Position numbers and translations under genes: made by a program. The notes under the pieces are model-generated. The model saw nothing but the letters and a program-made list of their open reading frames with translations, did no database searches and had not been told where the DNA came from. From positions 868,001 to 932,000 of the forward strand of contig JANFOG010000005.1 in the NCBI GenBank assembly GCA_024336345.1: 64,000 nucleotides of DNA. The letters run 5' to 3'. The stretch is from Mariannaea sp. PMI_226. Taxonomy: Eukaryota; Ascomycota; Sordariomycetes; Hypocreales; Nectriaceae. Shown piece after piece: positions 56,180 through 64,000 of the stretch (its first letter is position 1; the number at the start of each line of letters is the position of its first letter).

Positions 56180-59100
56180 TCAGGGCGATAATGAGCCCGA
56201 ATCCCCGTCGGCACTTCCTGACCCTGTGTCGTCAGGGCTATCTCCGTCTCGTTCTCGCAAATGAGTAAGTCGTAGCTTCTCATCTAATAGTGTTACGAGC
56301 CTCTCTGAGTACTGGTCGAGTAGTCCGCTCAACACTGTCTCGTTCATCGCTTTGCTTCGAATAGCGCGATCTCCGAGGGCTGCTGCTGTAAGGCGCAACT
56401 CCTGATCCAGTTCAGACAGAACTTCTTGGCCCACAGGTTCGGCAGAGGCTAATTTCTTCCTGTATGCTCGAAGTTGCCGACACGTTTGCTCGGTGGCCAT
56501 GTTCAGTGAACCAAAGCCACGCAAGTTGTTTCCAGATGTCTTCCTACGAGCGGTTGCCCCGAGAGCCGGAAGGGATGGTCTCCGGGTGATTCTCGCTTTT
56601 GGGCTGGCAGGGGGGCTAGTTGCCCTGCTGTCCGCTGAAGGGCGTCGTGATGGTGTATCTCCTAAAAGGTTGTTGTAGCTTGGACTCGATGGGAATGTAC
56701 TTGTAGGCGTCTTCATGGCGCTGGCAGCCAGGTTAAATCGAGACGTGCGACGCTGCAGAGGTCTCGGCGGTGATCTCCGCCCCGAGGCAGATGCTGGCTG
56801 CGGGCGCTGGAACTCAGCCAGCTCAGCTTTCGAGAGCACTTTCCGTAGGGGAGGTCTGCTAGAAACTACCTCTTTTACCGGTGATGGATCTCTGCTTGTA
56901 GAATTAGGTATGGGATCACTAAGATCCAATGCCCATATCATCATGGTTCCGTCAGACCCAACGCTGACAACCTTGCGGCTTCCGTCTTCGTCTGTGATTA
57001 AACAAACTCCATTAATGGCCTCTGTGTGGCCCCATTCTCGATCCAGAAACCCGCCTGAATGAGCGTCATATAACCGAATAGACTTGTCCGTATTGGACAC
57101 GCCCAGTAAAAAATCTTGATCCTTAGGCAGCCATTGTCCGATAGTGAGGGAATCAAGGACGGCAGATTCAGAGCCTCCCTCATCCATACACTTGAAAGAC
57201 GAAATCTGCTTTCCTGTACTGAGGTCGTACTGAGAAATGGATCGATCCAAAAGTGAAACAAATACTGTTTTTTCGTCTGGTCCAATAACCATGGACGCAG
57301 GTGATGCTTTTAATGAGATAACACGTGAAGGAATGGCGGCGATAGCGTCTGGCTCGCCTTCTCGAGTAATGAGATCATGGACTTGAAGAGTCCGGTCAAA
57401 TGAACATGTTAAAACCTTGTCATGTGACGGAATGAGCACTTGAACAACCTTCGCGGCGAATTCGAGAGTCTGAAAGTGCTCTATATACCCACCCTCAGTT
57501 CGGTGGAATAACTGGGTCGTTCTATCCCGGCCACATGACGCCATGAGAAATTTGGTACCGTTTTCGTAGACGCTCACATATCGACAGTCCGCAGAGTGAG
57601 CTTTGATGTCTAATAAAGATTCCTTTGTAGCGATATCGGTAACCCTCAAAACTCCAAGCCGGTCTGCTGCGACAAGAAGTTTGCCATCGGAGGTGGTACG
57701 GGCGTAGGTGAGCTGGTTTATCAGCTCCAACTCATTTTCTGTTTCGTTACTGTCGATAGGAACATTAACTGAAGCCTTGACTGAACCGTCAAGGCTCCAA
57801 AACGTGACATTTCCTGACACTGTCCATGTTAGGAATGAGGCATCCAGTTCATTTGGTTTTTCAAGAACTTGTATGCCAGTAACAGAGTCGCCATGGCCTG
57901 GTATTGGAATCGTGGCAACCGTCTCAGTGTCTCTTCCAGGAATATGGTCAGGTTTCCAGATATCAATCGACTGCCTCGAGTCGATAGTCACCAGTTTATC
58001 CGTCAAGAAGCCAAGAGCGACGAGTCCATTGGAGGACTCAGTTGTGTCCAGCACGCATGCCGCTCGGCAATTCAAGACGGCTTCCACATCCAGAGTCGCA
58101 AAGTTACCGCCCTTACCAGCGACATAGGCAACATTGTCTCTGACAGTAATACTTGTGATGTGGAAATTTAGGCTCAGGACTTTGAGCATTTTCATCTGCC
58201 TATCATCGTCGTCCAGAATACAAACATCGCCCGTTTCTGAGCAGATTATGATATTCTTGTCATTGATGACGACAGCACAGCTAAATGTCGCTTCCAGAAG
58301 CGAGCCCAGTATAATGTTCCGACCTGGTAGAGCTCTCTGGGAAGGGGGAGTTGAAGAAAGTTGGTCGTTGAGAAATTTTGCCTTTGTTGGAGACACAGCC
58401 GATCCTTCTTCGACTCTCCACATCTTGGCGTGCCTCACTCCGAGAGTGATGAGGTAATGTCCCATCCAGACCATATCCTTGATATAGGACGTGCAGCGAT
58501 TCTGCTGAAAGAGTCTAACAGAGCCATTGCGTGGGTCAATTTTCCAGACATAGAGAAACCCATCATTGGCAGAGCCAAGAGATGCCAGATACCTCGTATC
58601 AGAGGACCATGCTACAGCCGTCACACCATAAGCATGTTCACTGATGCTGGCGAGGGGAGTATCCGAAGAGGAGTCCTGGAGACTAAATACCAGGACACGG
58701 GGAGCATAGCCAGTCTCGCCAACGGCCAAATACCTCCCACATCGACTCAATGCCACACAAGTGGCTGCTTTGATTCTTTCCCGGCTCGTCCAGGTCCGAC
58801 TACCAGGTGAATCTGCCCAGTCAGGCTGGTTATGGGGTGAGTCTCTGAAGCTCGGGGCTACGCGGCCTCGACTGTCGTTGGCCTTTGGGGTAGCATTCGG
58901 TGTTGAAGGTGCATTCTGGAAGGAAGTAACGGGATATATAGGTACAGCGGTCGGTCGGGCTCGGTAAAATCGTTGAGCGTGGTGTTCGCCGTCAACGTCA
59001 ACTACGACGACGGCACCGCCGGCGATATATGCGAAGGAGGAGTTGACGGTATCGAAACCAGTTGGTGAGCAGCAGGTGGTGCCAATTACACGCTTCAGAG

Positions 59101-59227
59101 ATAATTTGGACGAGTCATTGTATGAGCGACCTCGCATGGGAGATCTGGAGGAACGTGGTTGGCGAGAGAGAAAAGGAGAGTTGGAGGGGGTGAATTTGAG
59201 CCGACTGTTAGAGGGAGTGGCCGCCAT
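56180..59227 (-). CDS. WD40-repeat protein, WDR62/MABP1-like
   Basis: A single exon from ATG at 59227 encodes 1015 residues; a longer frame begins with TTG and is not used. After a Ser/Pro/Arg-rich N-terminus (about 1-55), two WD40 propeller regions fill about 60-750, with repeats such as GVTAVAWSSDTRYLASLGS, FLYVWK and KVVSVGSDGTMMIWAL. A Ser/Pro/Arg-rich linker (about 755-910) and a C-terminal helical coiled-coil-like segment (about 915-995, RQLRAYRKKLASAEPVGQE onward) follow. The layout fits the fungal relatives of WDR62/MABP1, scaffold proteins linked in animals to JNK signalling and spindle poles. The fungal role is not known to me. The protein is probably a scaffold. Confidence 0.8.
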   Translation of the reverse strand: MAATPSNSRLKFTPSNSPFLSRQPRSSRSPMRGRSYNDSSKLSLKRVIGTTCCSPTGFDTVNSSFAYIAGGAVVVVDVDGEHHAQRFYRARPTAVPIYPVTSFQNAPSTPNATPKANDSRGRVAPSFRDSPHNQPDWADSPGSRTWTSRERIKAATCVALSRCGRYLAVGETGYAPRVLVFSLQDSSSDTPLASISEHAYGVTAVAWSSDTRYLASLGSANDGFLYVWKIDPRNGSVRLFQQNRCTSYIKDMVWMGHYLITLGVRHAKMWRVEEGSAVSPTKAKFLNDQLSSTPPSQRALPGRNIILGSLLEATFSCAVVINDKNIIICSETGDVCILDDDDRQMKMLKVLSLNFHITSITVRDNVAYVAGKGGNFATLDVEAVLNCRAACVLDTTESSNGLVALGFLTDKLVTIDSRQSIDIWKPDHIPGRDTETVATIPIPGHGDSVTGIQVLEKPNELDASFLTWTVSGNVTFWSLDGSVKASVNVPIDSNETENELELINQLTYARTTSDGKLLVAADRLGVLRVTDIATKESLLDIKAHSADCRYVSVYENGTKFLMASCGRDRTTQLFHRTEGGYIEHFQTLEFAAKVVQVLIPSHDKVLTCSFDRTLQVHDLITREGEPDAIAAIPSRVISLKASPASMVIGPDEKTVFVSLLDRSISQYDLSTGKQISSFKCMDEGGSESAVLDSLTIGQWLPKDQDFLLGVSNTDKSIRLYDAHSGGFLDREWGHTEAINGVCLITDEDGSRKVVSVGSDGTMMIWALDLSDPIPNSTSRDPSPVKEVVSSRPPLRKVLSKAELAEFQRPQPASASGRRSPPRPLQRRTSRFNLAASAMKTPTSTFPSSPSYNNLLGDTPSRRPSADSRATSPPASPKARITRRPSLPALGATARRKTSGNNLRGFGSLNMATEQTCRQLRAYRKKLASAEPVGQEVLSELDQELRLTAAALGDRAIRSKAMNETVLSGLLDQYSERLVTLLDEKLRLTHLRERDGDSPDDTGSGSADGDSGSLSP

Positions 59228-62151
59228 GTTGTCGCCATTGACACCAGGTTTAGCGAAGATGGGAAAGCCAGAGGAGTAGAGCAGAGTCAAGAGGAAAAGC
59301 GAGGATTTGGGTTAGCCGCCTGACATATGCGATAGCCAAAAAGTAGTACAGAGTAGTAGAAGCAGCAACGGGAGAGACAGAAAGGTGACTCTATGCAAGC
59401 AAAGGCAGCAGTGCGGGAGAGTTTGTTGTGGGTGTGTGTGTGTTTTTTTTTCCCTTCTGTGTATGCGGAGTCCGGTACTGGATGCAGGATGATGATTGTG
59501 CGTGTGGAGGTGAGGGCGGTGTAAGTGGGAGCTGCTGCAGGCTGTAGCGAGTGGATAGAAGCAACTAAAAGCTAAGAGGAATCAGCCACGGCATCAACAG
59601 AGCAAGAGCGAGGGAAATCCGTACAGCGACATATACTAAAATGGAGAAAAAACGAGAGACAATTCTATCTATGGAGGGAGCGAAAGAGGGCCCAGCAGCT
59701 GCAAAATGACGATGGTGATGGCAAGCGTTCGGATTACAGAAATTACCATGAGAGAAAAAAGACAAGGGCGGGCATTAGGTAGGTAGGTAGCTGATTACTG
59801 TATCCCACCCCTCCCGCTTTGTTGGTACAGTACCGTAGGTACGTACTCCATACTGCTTACAGGGTACAGGCCACCAGTGCGTACCGTAATAAATGCCCTG
59901 GCCAACCACCCGACCAACAGGGTGATCCAAGGTTTGTTTTGATCCCTACCCACCCGTCCCACCCGTGCTGGTTTCCCGGGGGCCCTGTGAAGCTTGGGCC
60001 AGTTGCAGGCCCAATGACGTCCTCAATCGGTTTAGAGTCCTTCTGGGCGGGGCCTCGACAGTGGTCTTCAGCAACTGTCACCAGGCACCTTTGGCACCAA
60101 ATTGTCTCCCCTGCTGCTGCAGTGGGCTGAGTGAGCGTGAATCCGTCCAGTGAAGAGGTTCAGCAGGTGATGGAGTCAAAAAGCCATCTTCATCAAGGGG
60201 CATGTTTAACAATAGAGAGTGACAGAGAGACAGAGAGGGGGGGAGGCGAAATAACACAAAATAGTACGGTAAGGGGCGCCGAGAATATATAATTAGTAAA
60301 TTGTTTGACACTGGGACGGCCTTTGTTGTTCTTGTCTCTTCTTCAGTTCTTCTCCTCCGAGACTCATTGTTATTAGTTCAAGTCAGCACAACCAGGGCCC
60401 CTATCACTGCCCCAGCCAATCGTCCCACTCGCCTCCCGTTTCCTCACATCCTGTCACGTTTGTCGTGCTTCAACATCACGGTTACGATATGGTTCTCCTT
60501 TGTACATATGCATGCATTTCAGATAGGGGCAGATCATTCAGGGAAGCCGTTGGCTCCGATCTTACTGCACCTCCCCCGTCTGCAAAAATGCTCCTTGTTG
60601 TTGTTCGACGTCCCCGGCGCTGTCAGCACCTCTCGTGAGCGGCAGTGTCAGATGTCAGATGGTCGTCCCTCTCTCATTGTCTCGTTGTCGAGCCAGCTAC
60701 AAAACCCGCTTGAACCGCTTGAACTGCTTGCACCACCGAGTTGGTTCACCATCCGAGGTGGTTGGCAGAGCATTCAATGCCAGCATTCAAAACAAAACCC
60801 TCAACTTCCCCATATAGTACGGCGTTGAAAAGAAGCAATATGTAACGCCAGTGCAAGCCACAGAAGGCCCCTTCATCACCACAATCACCAACAGGTTCCA
60901 CTAGTCATCACAGTAAAAAGCAAAACAATAAAGTAACCTAAAAGCCGCGAAAGAAATGATTGAAGACCGAAGAGAAAGCAGACAGTTTAGCTTATCAAAG
61001 TTCTTGTTCACCACTCCGAGTCCTGGTCTCAAACCGTTTTTTCTTCCGCTCCCATGTCGAAGTCGATGCTCTCCTTCGTTGGTAGCGCGCGCCATCGCAC
61101 ATTCTTTCAACCCCATGACTTTTGGAAATCAATACCCATGCCGCCGTCAAGCTCGTAGTCTCAGACAGTTCCCAGCTAGGCCAGCTTACCAGAGCAAGTA
61201 AGGCAAGGCCATTTTCTCCCCGTCCATAATTTGTCATATCATTTTGGTTGCGAGCGACAGTCGTTAAATAAGGATTCTCCCACAACCCCTGTCCCTTCAT
61301 TATCCACCCTCGCTGACTACTGTTCACTGTGTACCTCATTTCTGTATGAGCCATCCGCTATAACCCATGTACCCATCCAACTTGTTTCTTGCAGCCACAA
61401 TGTCCGGGGTTCTGAGCCTTGTGAGTGATAGTCACTTCGCATCCTAGTTCCTCATTCCCCTTTTCCAACGCCTCACCAGACTTTGAAGTAAGCGAATTTG
61501 AGTCCAGGTCAATGGTATTACTTCGCAACTGAATAGGATGATTGCTGTTTTCAGGAAACCTCAATCCAAGATAGCAAACTGCAGCCTCGTGTTAAGTACT
61601 TGGCTTGGATGGAGTGCAGGGGCACGGCAATGGCGAGGTGGGACAAGCACATAGGTACTTGTACGGGTGTCTTATCTGACTTCAATCACGACTGAAGTCA
61701 TGGCTAACTATCTCTCTTGGTAGCCTTCCGCAGAAATTACATACAGGTATTGGGCTCATTGCTAAACTTTTAGTTCTTTGCTCTAATTAACAGAGCATGC
61801 CCCTCTGAGTACGTACTTTTAGGATGTGTTCTCAGGCAACTAGTGCATTACCATAGGTTTTCATCATGTTCACGTCTCTTGATACTGAAGGAACTTTTTT
61901 TGCTTCACAATGTCAGGGCTACGGAATGGTATTCAATCAACAGCTACATCAATATATCTCAGCCATACATGCCGCATAAAGGCCCGTCTCATGAAGAAAT
62001 AATTTTTTTTTTAAAAAAAAAATTGGTCCGACGCCGAGCTGAGTTTGCAGATTATTCATCCAATTCTTCACCCGCTCAATGGTAAATTCATGCATCTGTT
62101 ACCCTATATCTAAAATAAAATGGCTGAGGTTGCTCGTCGCTGTAATCTCCT
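59228..62151. other. intergenic, WD40-gene promoter and RGP1 3' region
   Basis: It holds GT and GTAG microsatellites (about 59,427-59,440 and 59,777-59,793) and pyrimidine-rich stretches. Short frames on both strands, such as 60301-60828 (+), lack motifs. I see no supported gene in this 2.9 kb. Confidence 0.45.
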
Positions 62152-64000
62152 CTAAACCGGTAAACCTTCTTCCGATGCTTCATCTCGCTCCAATCGCTCC
62201 AAACCACTTCCAACAGCTCCATATACACGCAGCGGTACCGCGATCTCAAAACTTTCGCACACGAGGTTTTCTACTGCCACAAGCACCTGCCCCCCCTTCT
62301 CATCCTGCGAGATCTGTTCCAGCAGGGGGTGAATCATGGGCCGTTCTGTCCTCTCCCAATCTTCGCCTACTTGCGCAGGCACCACAAATTCAATGCGAAT
62401 CTTCCAATCCAGGCTAACTCCACTCGTCACGAACTCTGGCGTCGCAGTAATCGGAATCGTAGGACTGAAGATGACCCGCCGGGAGTATAGTGTTGCTTCG
62501 GATGACGCAGCGTGTACTTTGCGCGTCACTCTGTGGATGCTTGACTCAGACCGTACGGCCAACGAGGGGTCGACCTTCTCGGATGTCTCTAGCGTAGCGT
62601 GTATTGCGTAACATGGGATATCGGCATCTGTGAAGTCTACCGCCATGGTGACCGCTTCTCCCAGACGGTAGGCTGGCCGGGTTAGCATCACCACTCCCAC
62701 GCGTTGTCCATTTCGCGCAATTTCGAATCGATTGGGGCTTTGTTGCCCGCCTGACGTAGCATTGCTTCTCATGATGGCAAGATGGATGGAGTCCTGTGTA
62801 GTGGATGATTCCTCATACACCGAAGGACGCCTCGAATTCACACCGTCTGTTGGCGAGAGCAAGATGCTGCCGCTCTCATCCCGTGGTCTCGAAACTAGAT
62901 CGTCGACATACAGGAGGAAGTCGTTCATTGTTGGCGGCCGAGCGTTGACGCCGTTGGCTTTCAAGTCCCTCACCTCATTCGGAGAGTAGCTCTTCACTTT
63001 AGCCATATCTTGGAGCAATACATACGGGTTCATCAAGTCATGGCCAAGGATCTCGCCATGATTGTTGACGCTTCCGAGGACTCGAAAGGGAACTTCGATG
63101 GACCGTACTTGCTGTTCCTTGACACCTCCGACTCGCTGTGTGCCCACAACCAAGCTGTACGATATTTTGACCGCTTTGCCTCGGTGAGTTGGAGGTAGGC
63201 CCTTGGGAAGTCGGAATGAATATTCATACACACGGCTCTCCCCCGGTGCTAGTTGCAAGTCCACAAACAAAACCGATTGCGGCGTGGTCAAGAGTGGGAT
63301 GGACTTGGAGTTGGCGACTCCCCGCATCTCCTTGATCGTACTCAATTCTCCTCCTCCAAGTAAATCGCCAAGAGAGCTGCTGATCCTCCCCCAGCCAAAC
63401 CCGCGGAGTAGATTGCCATCTCGTTTGGATGTCTCCACGCCGACCACACCACCACCCTGGCCTCCCACTATTGCCTTCTTTTTCACCTGCTCAAACTGAC
63501 CGAGACTGACTAAGGAACCGTCCAGTGTGAAAGAACCCTGTATCTGGGCGTATCCCATCATCAATGACTCTGGCGCCTTTGATTGCTGGAATTGAACACC
63601 TAGACTTCGTCGGGCTGCTCGTGATTGTCCCCTGTTCACAGGCGGTTGGGTTACATACTCGGAGGCCAGTGTCTCCGAGGAATTGTTGCTCATAGAATAA
63701 AACTCTCCACTACTCCGAGGCGTGCCGCCCAGCACCCCAGAGCTAGCCAAGATGCGGGCAGCGGGGGCAGGTTGCTCATTGATGGTGGGAACGGGATCCT
63801 TGGGACGAATTGATAGGTTGTTCGAATCTGTCGGTCCCATTCTGGGACTGATCTTTTGCTCGTTTGGTGGTGGCTTCGACTGGTTTGCGGGGGTTTCCAC
63901 TGTTGAGGGTTGAGCTGCAGGGAATCGGAAGTCTGATAGTAGATTTGGTGAGGTTCTCGGCGACCTGTACTGGTTGCCTATGCGTGGAGTGTTGGGTAGG
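62152..64000 (-). CDS. RGP1: Rgp1, subunit of the Ric1-Rgp1 exchange factor (5' end outside window)
   Basis: The frame is open to the right edge, showing about 615 C-terminal residues; the N-terminus lies beyond 64,000. Rgp1-family segments are MGYAQIQGSFTLDGSLVSLGQ, LFVDLQLAPGESRVYEYSF, PPTHRGKAVKISYSLVVG, VPFRVLG, EILGHDLMNPYVLL and TMNDFLLYVDDL, followed by an arrestin-like beta-rich C-terminal part (SLDWKIRIEFV). Rgp1 with Ric1 activates the Rab GTPase Ypt6 on Golgi membranes to support retrograde traffic to the Golgi. The polar N-terminal part visible here is rich in Ser and Pro. No intron is seen in the visible part. Confidence 0.9.
   Translation of the reverse strand, partial: LPNTPRIGNQYRSPRTSPNLLSDFRFPAAQPSTVETPANQSKPPPNEQKISPRMGPTDSNNLSIRPKDPVPTINEQPAPAARILASSGVLGGTPRSSGEFYSMSNNSSETLASEYVTQPPVNRGQSRAARRSLGVQFQQSKAPESLMMGYAQIQGSFTLDGSLVSLGQFEQVKKKAIVGGQGGGVVGVETSKRDGNLLRGFGWGRISSSLGDLLGGGELSTIKEMRGVANSKSIPLLTTPQSVLFVDLQLAPGESRVYEYSFRLPKGLPPTHRGKAVKISYSLVVGTQRVGGVKEQQVRSIEVPFRVLGSVNNHGEILGHDLMNPYVLLQDMAKVKSYSPNEVRDLKANGVNARPPTMNDFLLYVDDLVSRPRDESGSILLSPTDGVNSRRPSVYEESSTTQDSIHLAIMRSNATSGGQQSPNRFEIARNGQRVGVVMLTRPAYRLGEAVTMAVDFTDADIPCYAIHATLETSEKVDPSLAVRSESSIHRVTRKVHAASSEATLYSRRVIFSPTIPITATPEFVTSGVSLDWKIRIEFVVPAQVGEDWERTERPMIHPLLEQISQDEKGGQVLVAVENLVCESFEIAVPLRVYGAVGSGLERLERDEASEEGLPV

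Noticed and set aside
1..64000. CRISPR arrays, rRNA genes, plasmid or phage features
   Set aside because: No regularly spaced repeats, no rRNA-like sequence and no prokaryotic gene layout were seen.

Overview
This is a stretch of nuclear genome from a filamentous ascomycete (Pezizomycotina, most likely a sordariomycete; the class is inferred from gene content only). The protein genes are large, and the introns are short (55-112 nt) with GTAAGT-type donors and CTAAC-type branch sites. Gene products include a Zn2Cys6 regulator, a GPI-anchored pepsin-like protease, a CLN-type cyclin, Hsf1, Dbp6, Gpi3 and Rgp1. There are no bacterial features, no CRISPR array and no intact transposon.

Layout. 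1-4.75 kb: an aspartic protease (+) and a Zn2Cys6 regulator (-) converge with only about 120 bp between their stop codons. 4.75-24.97 kb: a gene desert of about 20 kb. Its first 2.5 kb is AT-rich and may be decayed repeat. The rest has ordinary composition and holds microsatellites, a G23 run, palindromes, paired CACGTG sites and one possible gene relic on the minus strand near 11 kb. Its right end is the promoter and probably the long spliced leader of a G1/S cyclin gene (24.98-26.22 kb). 29.2-29.8 kb: a small spliceosomal cyclophilin (PPIL3 type). 29.8-36.6 kb: a looser, partly AT-rich segment with an unrecognised protein, a kinase-like protein and a small secreted protein, which looks like accessory DNA.

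36.9-64 kb: a dense core region. In order it holds the spliceosomal cyclophilin Cwc27, heat-shock factor Hsf1, a tRNA-Val(AAC), a five-exon C2H2 zinc-finger protein, the DEAD-box ribosome-assembly helicase Dbp6 divergent from the GPI-anchor glycosyltransferase Gpi3/PIG-A, a BRD8/Bdc1-like bromodomain protein (NuA4-type), a WDR62/MABP1-like WD40 protein, and the 3' part of RGP1 running off the right edge.

Most core genes are housekeeping: splicing, heat-shock transcription, ribosome assembly, GPI anchors, chromatin and Golgi traffic. I see no operon-like functional cluster and no convincing new system. The best leads are the desert with the long spliced cyclin leader, the relic near 11 kb with an in-frame TGA, the Ser-Asp linker inside Dbp6, and two spliceosomal cyclophilins within 8 kb. 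Several models (Zn2Cys6 regulator, C2H2 protein, Hsf1, Gpi3, PPIL3, cyclin, secreted protein) are only correct after splicing; exon coordinates are given in each entry.
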